64,000 nucleotides of DNA from Crossaster papposus. Taxonomy: Eukaryota; Echinodermata; Asteroidea; Velatida; Solasteridae. The stretch covers positions 1-64,000 of the forward strand of contig JBAIAA010000009.1 of the NCBI GenBank assembly GCA_037893245.1, written 5' to 3'. How positions within the stretch are numbered: position 1 is the stretch's first letter; every line of letters begins with the position of its first letter. The notes beneath the pieces are model-generated. The model did not search any database. It was not told the DNA's origin and saw only the letters and a list, made by a program, of their open reading frames with translations. Shown one piece after another: positions 42,565-55,390 of the stretch. A program made the translations under genes and the position numbers.

Positions 42565-42942
42565 ATGACTGGACGAGGAAAGAGCGGAAAAGCAAGAAGC
42601 AAGGCCAGGAGCAGGTCCTCAAGGGCGGGACTGCAGTTCCCCGTGGGTCGCGTTCATCGATTTTTGCGAAGGGGCAACTACGCTGAGCGGGTTGGAGCCG
42701 GTGCACCGGTCTACCTGGCAGCCGTGATGGAATACCTGACCGCGGAGATCCTGGAGCTGGCCGGTAACGCAGCACGAGACAATAAGAAGACGAGAATTAA
42801 CCCTCGACATCTGCAGCTTGCTATACGCAACGACGAAGAGCTTAACAAGTTGATGAGTGGGGTTACCATCGCGCAAGGCGGTGTGCTTCCCAACATCCAG
42901 CAAGTACTTCTGCCCAAAAAGGCCGCCAAAGTATCAAAGTAA
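42565..42942 (+). CDS. H2A: Histone H2A (repeat 7)
   Basis: Same protein as repeat 1, type B K6 codon. Stem-loop with G-U pair at 42988-43003. Confidence 0.98.
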   Translation: MTGRGKSGKARSKARSRSSRAGLQFPVGRVHRFLRRGNYAERVGAGAPVYLAAVMEYLTAEILELAGNAARDNKKTRINPRHLQLAIRNDEELNKLMSGVTIAQGGVLPNIQQVLLPKKAAKVSK

Positions 42943-44442
42943 TAGGCCTACAAACAAATTACTTTGCCTCCACAAACAAAACCAAAAGGCTCTTTTCAGG
43001 GCCACCACATAGTTACAAGAGAGAAACGCCGCTGTCTGTCTGTTCTTCATTTTTAAATAAAGTTTTAAAAGAGACAAATTTAGATAATACATGTGTAGAT
43101 TTTAACTTTCACAGCCAAAGGCCCGCTGAGTTTGTTCAATGGCTTCGTTTATTTTTTAAAGAATCGCCTTCCCTTTTCCTGCTTATAAAAATATTAAGAA
43201 AGTGTTTTTTGTCATCCGGGCGCGCGTGCGTTTTAACTTGTATCCCGGCGACCTTCATATAAAAACTAGTTCATTAAATATGCAACGCGCGCACTGTGAC
43301 TTCAACAAAGCAAAAATAAATACGCGCTGTGTCTGTACTCTATAATTATATACATGTACTACGCGTACTGTACAGTACATGCATGTTCAGTTTGTAAAAG
43401 TACGTGAATGATATTATACCCGCGACCCAGCACATCAAAATCAAGAATAAGTCGGAAAAAGACTTTCGGAGATATAAATATAATAAGATTGCAAATTCAA
43501 TAAGCTTTTTAATGACATCCATCACAAGCCTTTAGCTCGGAAATTATTGGTTACGAGTTACAGACTGGGGATGGCTATCAATAGAAAGCCTATGGAATTT
43601 CAAATGTTACTATGTACATATCGTGAATTGTCATTTCCCGCTTATTATTGATTTTGATATCCTGGGTCACATTTTCATAGATTTAACAAAAACATTGGAA
43701 ATGTGGTGAGTTGACACTTCGCGTGTGGTCTATTAGCTTTGTTTTCGTGTTCTGTCTTACCTGGGCCCAATTTCATAACAAATGTAAGCACAACAATTTG
43801 CTTAGCATGAAACATTTTCCTTGGCCAAACTGAAGATTTCCGAACACGTTTTATTGACGGTCGTGAATTCTCGTTAACGTTCGCGACTACAATTTCGACG
43901 TCTGGGTGTACACAATTAAATGGTCAGGCCATAGAACCAGACTATTTTCACCGCCCACAAAGTGGGACATTTAGGTTCTGCTTAAAAACAAATAAACCGG
44001 CCTGAACGGTAAACGATCGAGGCGCGGTTGTGCCGAAGGGCGCCATCTATCGGCACGCTCGTACCGGCAGGTCTGTGTGTATTTACAGCGGCGAGGCGCA
44101 GTGCAGCATGGCGATAATTTTGATACCAGTCGCATTTTTCCAGATTTTCAAGTGACTTTTGGTTAAAAAAAATGAATTTGTAAAAGAATATTGTCGATGT
44201 GTATGAAAATGTGTTATGAAAACCCCCCAAGCTCATGAATATTGATGTAAATTAACGTGCCAAAAGTTGGTAATTTCTATAAACGGGTTTGCGTCGGGCT
44301 CTGTGAGAAGTCCTTTTCTTGACCCGAAATACACAAATTAGAAAAGTTAAAATAAGAATATTATTCGGATGAGAACAATGGGCGGGGGAATCAATTTGCA
44401 TGCATAATTCCAGAGCGCCCTATTGGTTCAATGTCAATCGTT

Positions 44443-44631
44443 ATCGCTTCTCGGCCTTTTGGCTAAGATCATGTGTAGTATCTGTTCTTTTCAGCTTAAT
44501 ATCTGAAACGCTGTTCATCGAACAGCCAGTATATTAATCTGATTTTTGGATTTGGGCCGTGGAATAGAGGCTTGCCTCGTCCCGGCCATGGGTTGGCCCG
44601 GTATAGCAGTACATCCGGGATTCGGCCCACT
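44443..44631 (+). ncRNA. U2: U2 spliceosomal snRNA (repeat 8)
   Basis: No difference from the repeat 1 copy was seen; GUAGUA at 44475-44480. It is the nearest intact U2 upstream of the disrupted copy. Confidence 0.95.
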
Positions 44632-45369
44632 CCCCTCGGGGAACATCAATTAATACAAAAACAGGTCTCGTCTATTATGTGTATTCCTATGTCGCCTCAC
44701 TTTTACAAGTTCTTTCTTCGCTTTACTTCGTGGCTTTCTTATATTTGAACATTTCAATTTGTCTCAATTAAATAATTGTATGAAGACCGATCTCTTTGTT
44801 TTAGGTTGATTTCTGAAGAAAGGGAAAAACAACAACAACAAAAACAAACAAACAAACAAACAAACAAACAAACAGATCCTCTGCGACTGGTTGTATTTTT
44901 TTTTGGCGAAGATGTATTAGATTTCTTTATCTTTTCCATATTTTTAGAAATTCATATGATTTCATATAAATGTAGACTTTAAATGTTCTTTTTGTTTTTG
45001 GTCTTGTTTGTTTGAATTCCATTTTTGTTCTAAATACTGTATAGGTAATAATGCAGGGCCCTTTTTTATAGCTTTTTTTTTTGTAAGTGATAAAACCTCA
45101 AATACAATAAATAACAGTGCTTTTAACAGTTCAGTTTTTATGTTTGTATTTTAATGTTGCGATTATTCGTTTGCTTGCTTTCCTCTCTCTCTCTCTCTCG
45201 TTGACTGTTTATTTCTCCTCTCGTGTCGTTATTTCGGGAGGGAAACCTCTGCCACGATTTGTTGCTAGAGGGCGCCCTGACTTTCGTTTGCCTGGCGTGC
45301 TCCTATCGCGTCCGCGCATAGCAGTGATATATAATACACTGCCTCGCCCATTCAATCGATCTAGTCTAG

Positions 45370-45717
<348 letters not shown>

Positions 45718-46204
45718 ATAGATGCATGATACATGCCATTTTCAAACCAAACGGCTCTTTTCAGAGCCACCACGATTTCACAAAAAGAGATTGATTCCAG
45801 GTTTTAATTTGTGTGTACTCTGTTATTATTTGGGCATTGTCTCGCGGGATTCAGTGTGGATTTTCCTCCCTGTGTCTATTAGTATTAAGGTTTTTTTCTT
45901 TTCGTTTATTGCCCGTAATTATTCCCGGGATGTCTTTATCGAAGACACGGCCCATTTGTTTATTTTGGTAGCTGGGGAAAATTAATTTGCTTGCAAAGTA
46001 TCATGTACTCGTAGGTAATATTGACCGTATTGTTTCGGAGGGTAAATCAGTTGTGATCAGTGAAGCGTCCCGGCATGGTGTCCGAATTATCCAATCGGAA
46101 GACTGCCCATTGTTATACTTCAGCCCCAGGATGCTATTCTCTAGTCTTAAGAGACGGCCTGTTCGTTGATTTGGCATTCACTTCTTATCTACTCTCCATT
46201 CTGA

Positions 46205-46633
<429 letters not shown>

Positions 46634-47368
46634 GTCACAGCTGCGTGCGCAAAACTAACCGAACGGCCCTTTTCAGGGCCAATATTTTTTTCAAAGAGAG
46701 ATTCATTCCAATCGCGTTTTCTGTAGAGTTTTGGAAAGTTAAGTTTGGTTACTATAGGTAAATACGAATTTTAACTGGCCAGAGCTCCGGAGAACGGATT
46801 AATAAAATTAATCGGATTAGTCTCTTTCCATTTTGTTTGTTTGTCTGTCTGTCTCTTATTTTTTGTTGTCCCCCCACCCCCCCAAAATAAAAATAAAAAA
46901 TTATTTTACTTTTAATACGGTAAAAAAGAAGAAGAGTAATTGCCTGGCCATGTACACAATTGTTTATGCAGTCATTTTGTGTCATATTTTCGAAAACGGG
47001 AACTCTTCGTTACATTGGATGATACGCAAGTTTACCCGGCGTTTGGGGAAAAATAAATAATGAGTGAAACCACACCGGATTGTTGGCCTCTACCGAATAT
47101 AATAAAAAAGTGGATATTCTAAATTATTGTTTGTAATTGTTTGTTTCTTGGAGTTTTCATTCGGATTCGGAAGGATAGCTTTTGCCCTCTGTGCGTGTGG
47201 CAAGCGCCAATGCATGTCACTTTGCACGCGTACATAATTCTTCACGCTTGGGTGATTGTGTGGACAATGCGTGTATGCCCAGAATCCTAGCGGGTACCAT
47301 AAAAGTCGTCCCGGCATGCTTGACCTTCCATTCGATCGCACGATCACATACACTCATCTTCTCCAATC

Positions 47369-47737
47369 ATGGCTCCTAAAGTTAGCGGAAAAGGCCAGAA
47401 GAAGGCCGGCAACACCAAGGCTCCGGTCAGCACGAACAAGAAGAGGCGTCGGCGTCGCAAGGAGAGCTACGGCATCTACATCTACAAAGTCATGAAACAG
47501 GTGCACCCCGACACAGGAATCTCCAGCAAGGCAATGAGCATCATGAACAGCTTTGTCAACGACGTGTTTGAGCGCATCGCCGGCGAATCTTCCCGCCTTG
47601 CCCACTACAACAAGAAGTCGACCATCTCAAGTCGTGAAGTGCAGACTGCAGTACGCCTAATCCTCCCGGGAGAGCTTGCCAAGCATGCAGTCAGCGAAGG
47701 AACCAAGGCCGTCACCAAGTATACGACTTCAAAATAG
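47369..47737 (+). CDS. H2B: Histone H2B (repeat 8)
   Basis: Same protein as repeat 1. Stem-loop at 47782-47797. A private G-to-A change lies downstream in the spacer near 47996. Confidence 0.98.
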   Translation: MAPKVSGKGQKKAGNTKAPVSTNKKRRRRRKESYGIYIYKVMKQVHPDTGISSKAMSIMNSFVNDVFERIAGESSRLAHYNKKSTISSREVQTAVRLILPGELAKHAVSEGTKAVTKYTTSK

Positions 47738-48813
47738 GTTGACCGAGGGAGGAACAAATAACACGAAAAACATAACCAAACGGCTCTTTTCAGAGCCAAC
47801 ACAATTTAAAAAAAAGAGATGTGACTGTCTGATCTGTGTTACTAATTTAGTCAATATTCGTAGGTGGTAAAATCGTTCGGGTAGTGTTCCCGTCTTTACA
47901 TTCTCCCTGACCTTAAAAGGAGAAATGAAGATCAACATTAACCTTCTGTTCTCGTCGCCTTTGAAAACAAATATGTGACTTGAAAAGGCATGACGAGGAA
48001 AAGTATTTCTGTAGTATTTGGAGTTCTATTGTTTTACACCGTAGTAAAGACCGATTCGTTAGTTTTGCAATGATACCAAAAGTATTTATTTACATCATTT
48101 AATTAACATGATATATACAACATTGCAGGGCTGACAGTGCGCCGCCCAACCTAAGCGATCGAATTTTTAAAACCAACGAATAGCTTTGACCAAAACAATT
48201 ATACGCGTGCCCGCCAACAACGAAATTGACAAATGGGGGTCATTGTTAATTTAGCCTCAGTAAGTCACGTAGGAATTTGCAATGGCGAAACAGCCTTTTG
48301 TTATTCAGCACCTGTGCGCGCAGTGGTTTTTGTTCATTCAGTCTCCATTACGAGAAGTAGTGGTTTCTTGTTTGATGTATGTTTAATATATGTGTTTGTC
48401 GTATCTCTGTGCAGACAAATCCGTGACAGTTTTCAATGTGGTTTATGAGGGACGATCTGCGGCCAGCGTGGAGGCAGGTCAATCGGTAGGCAACAGGGAC
48501 ACACCGTCGGGATAACAGAAATCGTCTGAGAAAGCAGGTAAGGTTTTTGGGTGCTTTGGGTTTTTGCTGTTATGATTTCATCGCTTAGATTGAAGACAGA
48601 CAGACAGACAGACCTCGTTCAAAAAATGTATCCCTGTCTTCACGAATCCAAAAATGGATGCGGTGCACTCAACCGTACAGTAAGTGTGTCGCGCGTGATT
48701 GGCTACTTGGCGTGCTTCGGCCAATCCACCGGAACGCTATAACTAGTGCTGTCACCCCCCTCGTACGGCACTTTCACTGCAGATCGCAATCTACTGTCAC
48801 CAATTACTTCAAG

Positions 48814-49191
48814 ATGACTGGACGAGGAAAGAGCGGAAAAGCAAGAAGCAAGGCCAGGAGCAGGTCCTCAAGGGCGGGACTGCAGTTCCCCGTGGGTCGC
48901 GTTCATCGATTTTTGCGAAGGGGCAACTACGCTGAGCGGGTTGGAGCCGGTGCACCGGTCTACCTGGCAGCCGTGATGGAATACCTGACCGCGGAGATCC
49001 TGGAGCTGGCCGGTAACGCAGCACGAGACAATAAGAAGACGAGAATTAACCCTCGACATCTGCAGCTTGCTATACGCAACGACGAAGAGCTTAACAAGTT
49101 GATGAGTGGGGTTACCATCGCGCAAGGCGGTGTGCTTCCCAACATCCAGCAAGTACTTCTGCCCAAAAAGGCCGCCAAAGTATCAAAGTAA
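48814..49191 (+). CDS. H2A: Histone H2A (repeat 8)
   Basis: Same protein as repeat 1, type B K6 codon. Stem-loop with G-U pair at 49237-49252. Confidence 0.98.
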   Translation: MTGRGKSGKARSKARSRSSRAGLQFPVGRVHRFLRRGNYAERVGAGAPVYLAAVMEYLTAEILELAGNAARDNKKTRINPRHLQLAIRNDEELNKLMSGVTIAQGGVLPNIQQVLLPKKAAKVSK

Positions 49192-50727
49192 TAGGCCTAC
49201 AAACAAATTACTTTGCCTCCACAAACAAAACCAAAAGGCTCTTTTCAGGGCCACCACATAGTTACAAGAGAGAAACGCCGCTGTCTGTCTGTTCTTCATT
49301 TTTAAATAAAGTTTTAAAAGAGACAAATTTAGATAATACATGTGTAGATTTTAACTTTCACAGCCAAAGGCCCGCTGAGTTTGTTCAATGGCTTCGTTTA
49401 TTTTTTAAAGAATCGCCTTCCCTTTTCCTGCTTATAAAAATATTAAGAAAGTGTTTTTTGTCATCCGGGCGCGCGTGCGTTTTAACTTGTATCCCGGCGA
49501 CCTTCATATAAAAACTAGTTCATTAAATATGCAACGCGCGCACTGTGACTTCAACAAAGCAAAAATAAATACGCGCTGTGTCTGTACTCTATAATTATAT
49601 ACATGTACTACGCGTACTGTACAGTACATGCATGTTCAGTTTGTAAAAGTACGTGAATGATATTATACCCGCGACCCAGCACATCAAAATCAAGAATAAG
49701 TCGGAAAAAGACTTTCGGAGATATAAATATAATAAGATTGCAAATTCAATAAGCTTTTTAATGACATCCATCACAAGCCTTTAGCTCGGAAATTATTGGT
49801 TACGAGTTACAGACTGGGGATGGCTATCAATAGAAAGCCTATGGAATTTCAAATGTTACTATGTACATATCGTGAATTGTCATTTCCCGCTTATTATTGA
49901 TTTTGATATCCTGGGTCACATTTTCATAGATTTAACAAAAACATTGGAAATGTGGTGAGTTGACACTTCGCGTGTGGTCTATTAGCTTTGTTTTCGTGTT
50001 CTGTCTTACCTGGGCCCAATTTCATAACAAATGTAAGCACAACAATTTGCTTAGCATGAAACATTTTCCTTGGCCAAACTGAAGATTTCCGAACACGTTT
50101 TATTGACGGTCGTGAATTCTCGTTAACGTTCGCGACTACAATTTCGACGTCTGGGTGTACACAATTAAATGGTCAGGCCATAGAACCAGACTATTTTCAC
50201 CGCCCACAAAGTGGGACATTTAGGTTCTGCTTAAAAACAAATAAACCGGCCTGAACGGTAAACGATCGAGGCGCGGTTGTGCCGAAGGGCGCCATCTATC
50301 GGCACGCTCGTACCGGCAGGTCTGTGTGTATTTACAGCGGCGAGGCGCAGTGCAGCATGGCGATAATTTTGATACCAGTCGCATTTTTCCAGATTTTCAA
50401 GTGACTTTTGGTTAAAAAAAATGAATTTGTAAAAGAATATTGTCGATGTGTATGAAAATGTGTTATGAAAACCCCCCAAGCTCATGAATATTGATGTAAA
50501 TTAACGTGCCAAAAGTTGGTAATTTCTATAAACGGGTTTGCGTCGGGCTCTGTGAGAAGTCCTTTTCTTGACCCGAAATACACAAATTAGAAAAGTTAAA
50601 ATAAGAATATTATTCGGATGAGAACAATGGGCGGGGGAATCAATTTGCATGCATAATTCCAGAGCGCCCTATTGGTTCAATGTCAATCGTTATCGCTTCT
50701 CGGCCTTTTGGCTAAGATCATGTGTAG

Positions 50728-51332
50728 CTTTTTTGCTCCCGTGATTTTGAGGCGGAGTCAGGTTTTGTCGTGTTAGGCTGATATATTTTGTATACCAGTG
50801 TATTCCTTTTGGTTTATAGACCAGGTTGGTTTTATTTTCGCCAAATTTCTTAGGATTTTTGGTTGTTGTTTTGGAGGTTTTTAGTTTTGGTTTTTGGTCG
50901 CTGGCTGTATACGCAGTGCTGTAGCAGCCAGCGCCATTCGTTTACGTGCAGCCTTTGTTCCCCCCGTGTAAGTCCACGGGCCCATAGGTTTGCACGCGTT
51001 CCTTTGTTCTCTCCGTACAGTGTACGGCGTTTCCTTTGTTGTTCATTTACCCGTGGCGCTTACATAACACCAGTTGTGTGTGTAGTGCTACGGGTTTATC
51101 TATTTCTTTGTGTGTGTAGGCAATAAGTCTTGCCTTCACGCCATTTTTTTGTACATAGACTAGTGCTGTATATGGGTGTACTGCGCGTGTATTTGTTTTT
51201 AATACACGGCGCGTGTGCATCTATTGCTTTCTAGTTTAGCTGGACTAGGCAGTTGCTAGTCCAGCCTTGTTTTAAATACCCAGGAGGTTTTTTCCTTTCT
51301 TGGTATTTTGTATTCTTTGGATTATTTCCAGT
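50728..51332 (+). other. 5' leader of the U2-inserted element
   Basis: T/G-rich leader with no convincing ORF; the 87-codon ORF at 50863-51126 has no recognised domain. It contains imperfect repeats around 'cctttgtt' at about 50952, 51001 and 51033, the latter two followed by 'ccgt...gtgg/gtacgg'-type strings, and small hairpins such as 'ggcaa'/'ttgcc' at about 51119-51134. A leader of this length argues against a 5'-truncated copy. Confidence 0.5.
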
Positions 51333-52967
51333 ATGGCTGGAAGTAATACTTCTAGTGCTAGGCGTCCCCGCGCTTTCGAACTTAGTTTCGATGGCAAGGA
51401 GACGCCTAGCGATGTTTTTAAGGTCCTCCGGGGGATTGGGATTGTCCCGTCCTCCCACCTGGAGGCCTTACAACCCCTTTCCGGCGGCCGGTTTGACCTT
51501 ACGTTTAAATCGGCCGTCTTGGCTCGTCGTTTCGAGCTTGAACTGGACCAGCTTCCTGGGTGTCGAGTGACATCTTTCGACCTGAAGCTGGTCTCAGTAA
51601 ATTATGTTGAGATGGATCTTGACGACAATGTCGTCAGATCCATTCTCTCTCAGTACGGCAGGGTCCATAAGGGTAGGTTTTTGACCCACCCAGAGGAGCC
51701 TGCCGTATTTACTGGCACCCGGCAATACTTAATGTCGGGTGTCAGATCCATTCCGTCGGTTCTCCGCATCGGGAATCGCAATGCCTGGGTCGGCCACTCT
51801 GGTCAGACTCGGACTTGCGCCCGATGCGGAAGCCCTGGCCACTCTGCAAGCAAATGTATCACCGTAAGGTGTTACAAATGCTTGCAGTTGGGTCATCCCT
51901 CTGGGGAGTGCCCCAACAGGGTGGTGTGCACGTTCTGCGGGGACGAGGGGCACGGTTTTAAACTGTGCCCTAAGTCCTTCGCAGATAGGGTGCGTCCCGC
52001 CAAACGGTGGGCTGATGTGGTGGTGCAGGGGAAATCTGCCCCTGCACAACGTAAGGGGGAGGTTTCTCCGCCTCTTGAGGCGCCCACACTTGTGAGCGCC
52101 GAGGAGGCGGTGAGCCCTTTCTCTTCTTCTAGCTCCGGGCCCGGTCCGTCGGGCTCGGAGACTGTAACAGTGTCGGATGCCAATATGGTATCCGATTTCG
52201 AACTGCCTCGAGCACCGTGTATTCGGTGCTCGAAGGATGCCGGTCCTCTACGATCCGCGGAAGGGTGGCTTTGTTTCCACTGCAACCGCTGGATCACGAG
52301 GACCGTTAAGTTCAACTTTGTCGGTTGCGCCGGCTGCATGGGGGACGGCGCTGAAACCGTTGTCTCCTGTGACACCATTGGGTGTCAGGCCGCCGCGATC
52401 GGCAGAGCTGTTCCTGTTGTCCCTGTATCAAGGAAGGGGAAGGCGAAGAAGAAGAAGAAGAGGTCGCGAGACACTTCTTCTGACTCAGATGCCCCCTCTT
52501 CCAAAATACAGGGAATTAACCTCTCAGACTCTCCGGAGTCTGAGATGGTATTAGACGAGCCGATTGGCTCGTCAAAAACCACTGCTGGCCCCCTAGGCGA
52601 CACCGAGGGTGGCACCGGGGTGGAGGTAACCCCGGAGACCTCTAATGAGCCTCTCCGGGGTCCCTCTTTAGATCCGGTCCGTCGGGCCCGGGTCAAGATT
52701 ACTGGACTCAACCTCCCCGGGTTGGGGGACCAGGCAAGTTTCTGCTGCCCTCGGAAGGGTAATTGCGGGGCTAGGTTCTCCGTTTGGGAGAATTTTGCTG
52801 CGCATCAGCGGAGTGTCCACGGACGTGAGGGACTGGTTCTTTGCCAGAAGTGTGGATCCAAGTTTGAGAGTCAGGTGTTTTGGGTTAGCCATCTGGTCCA
52901 GATACATACTCAGTATGTTCTGGATGCAGATGTAGCCAGCCTTCGTAAGTCGTATAGTGTTGTTTAG
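51333..52967 (+). CDS. Gag-like ORF1 protein with CCHC and C2H2 zinc fingers
   Basis: Likely nucleic-acid-binding ORF1 protein of a non-LTR retrotransposon, thought to coat element RNA and help it reach its target. The frame is open from a Met at 51300 (555 residues); the second Met at 51333 (MAGSNTSS, 544 residues) is preferred because the first 11 residues are hydrophobic and unlike the rest. In 555-residue numbering: an RRM-like region about 25-165, as in Tx1-type ORF1/ZCCHC3-like proteins; three CCHC knuckles at C173-C186, C191-C204 and C210-C223, all CX2CX4HX4C; a low-complexity Ser/Pro linker; a Cys-rich zinc-binding region C307-C362 with four Cys pairs; a basic run at 379-390 that could be a nuclear localisation signal; and two C2H2 fingers (C483, C489, H502, H507; C515, C518, H531, H536). 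No stops or frameshifts. Confidence 0.85.
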   Translation: MAGSNTSSARRPRAFELSFDGKETPSDVFKVLRGIGIVPSSHLEALQPLSGGRFDLTFKSAVLARRFELELDQLPGCRVTSFDLKLVSVNYVEMDLDDNVVRSILSQYGRVHKGRFLTHPEEPAVFTGTRQYLMSGVRSIPSVLRIGNRNAWVGHSGQTRTCARCGSPGHSASKCITVRCYKCLQLGHPSGECPNRVVCTFCGDEGHGFKLCPKSFADRVRPAKRWADVVVQGKSAPAQRKGEVSPPLEAPTLVSAEEAVSPFSSSSSGPGPSGSETVTVSDANMVSDFELPRAPCIRCSKDAGPLRSAEGWLCFHCNRWITRTVKFNFVGCAGCMGDGAETVVSCDTIGCQAAAIGRAVPVVPVSRKGKAKKKKKRSRDTSSDSDAPSSKIQGINLSDSPESEMVLDEPIGSSKTTAGPLGDTEGGTGVEVTPETSNEPLRGPSLDPVRRARVKITGLNLPGLGDQASFCCPRKGNCGARFSVWENFAAHQRSVHGREGLVLCQKCGSKFESQVFWVSHLVQIHTQYVLDADVASLRKSYSVV

Positions 52968-53235
52968 TCACTCTTGTTGTCTTGTAGTTGATAGTATGTA
53001 TTTTGTTTTGTATACGTTCTATGGCAGAGAGTTAGGGTCGTACCCTACCATGGTAATGCGTGGGTAGCGTGGCTACACTCTCTGTCTGTACCGTCCTGTT
53101 TTGGTGATATATGTAAGTTTTTATATTTAGTACAAAGGGCAGGGAGGCTCGTAGCCTCACGAACCTAGGTGTAGTGTGACTACCCTGTCCTAGGAGTTTC
53201 TTCTTTAGGAAGACTCCAAAACCATCAAAAATAAG
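52968..53235 (+). other. Structured 3' tail of the U2-inserted element
   Basis: No ORF2 follows ORF1. The tail has hairpins: 'gaggct'/'agcctc' at about 53145-53159, and 'ggagt'/'actcc' at about 53192-53216. It ends 'atcaaaaataag' without a poly(A) run. Structured 3' ends without poly(A) are typical of site-specific non-LTR elements whose enzyme recognises its RNA 3' end; whether that holds here is inference. Confidence 0.6.
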
Positions 53236-54126
53236 TATCTGTTCTTTTCAGCTTAATATCTGAAACGCTGTTCATCGAACAGCCAGTATATTAATCTGAT
53301 TTTTGGATTTGGGCCGTGGAATAGAGGCTTGCCTCGTCCCGGCCATGGGTTGGCCCGGTATAGCAGTACATCCGGGATTCGGCCCACTCCCCTCGGGGAA
53401 CATCAATTAATACAAAAACAGGTCTCGTCTATTATGTGTATTCCTATGTCGCCTCACTTTTACAAGTTCTTTCTTCGCTTTACTTCGTGGCTTTCTTATA
53501 TTTGAACATTTCAATTTGTCTCAATTAAATAATTGTATGAAGACCGATCTCTTTGTTTTAGGTTGATTTCTGAAGAAAGGGAAAAACAACAACAACAAAA
53601 ACAAACAAACAAACAAACAAACAAACAAACAGATCCTCTGCGACTGGTTGTATTTTTTTTTGGCGAAGATGTATTAGATTTCTTTATCTTTTCCATATTT
53701 TTAGAAATTCATATGATTTCATATAAATGTAGACTTTAAATGTTCTTTTTGTTTTTGGTCTTGTTTGTTTGAATTCCATTTTTGTTCTAAATACTGTATA
53801 GGTAATAATGCAGGGCCCTTTTTTATAGCTTTTTTTTTTGTAAGTGATAAAACCTCAAATACAATAAATAACAGTGCTTTTAACAGTTCAGTTTTTATGT
53901 TTGTATTTTAATGTTGCGATTATTCGTTTGCTTGCTTTCCTCTCTCTCTCTCTCTCGTTGACTGTTTATTTCTCCTCTCGTGTCGTTATTTCGGGAGGGA
54001 AACCTCTGCCACGATTTGTTGCTAGAGGGCGCCCTGACTTTCGTTTGCCTGGCGTGCTCCTATCGCGTCCGCGCATAGCAGTGATATATAATACACTGCC
54101 TCGCCCATTCAATCGATCTAGTCTAG

Positions 54127-54474
<348 letters not shown>

Positions 54475-54961
54475 ATAGATGCATGATACATGCCATTTTC
54501 AAACCAAACGGCTCTTTTCAGAGCCACCACGATTTCACAAAAAGAGATTGATTCCAGGTTTTAATTTGTGTGTACTCTGTTATTATTTGGGCATTGTCTC
54601 GCGGGATTCAGTGTGGATTTTCCTCCCTGTGTCTATTAGTATTAAGGTTTTTTTCTTTTCGTTTATTGCCCGTAATTATTCCCGGGATGTCTTTATCGAA
54701 GACACGGCCCATTTGTTTATTTTGGTAGCTGGGGAAAATTAATTTGCTTGCAAAGTATCATGTACTCGTAGGTAATATTGACCGTATTGTTTCGGAGGGT
54801 AAATCAGTTGTGATCAGTGAAGCGTCCCGGCATGGTGTCCGAATTATCCAATCGGAAGACTGCCCATTGTTATACTTCAGCCCCAGGATGCTATTCTCTA
54901 GTCTTAAGAGACGGCCTGTTCGTTGATTTGGCATTCACTTCTTATCTACTCTCCATTCTGA

Positions 54962-55390
<429 letters not shown>

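Larger units (their letters stand above)
50728..53235 (+). mobile_element. U2-targeted non-LTR retrotransposon derivative (ORF1 only)
   Basis: A 2508-bp insertion, found in one of ten repeats, in the same orientation as U2. Repeat 9 exceeds its neighbours by exactly this length. There are no long terminal repeats or terminal inverted repeats. 'ag' ends the left U2 part and also the insertion at 53234-53235, a possible 2-bp target duplication. Layout: about 600 bp of 5' leader, a 545-555-residue Gag-like ORF, and a 268-bp 3' tail with hairpins and no poly(A). No reverse transcriptase or endonuclease is encoded. Known non-LTR families target U2 genes (Keno of the Tx1 clade, and Utopia and Keshi, from memory). 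The ORF resembles Tx1-type ORF1 in layout, but family assignment is inference. Confidence 0.85.
50692..53388 (+). pseudogene. U2: U2 snRNA gene split by a retroelement (repeat 9)
   Basis: The first 36 nucleotides of U2 are at 50692-50727 and nucleotides 37-189 at 53236-53388. Both halves match the intact copies and the promoter upstream is unchanged. The break falls between G36 and U37, inside the GUAGUA branch-point recognition sequence, so no functional U2 can come from this copy. The 5' part keeps the promoter and would drive transcription into the element. Absence of decay in either half says the insertion is recent. Confidence 0.97.

Noticed and set aside
50728..53235. LTR retrotransposon or DNA transposon reading of the insertion
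   Set aside because: No long direct repeats at the ends, no terminal inverted repeats, no integrase or transposase; precise insertion in a multicopy RNA gene fits a non-LTR element better.
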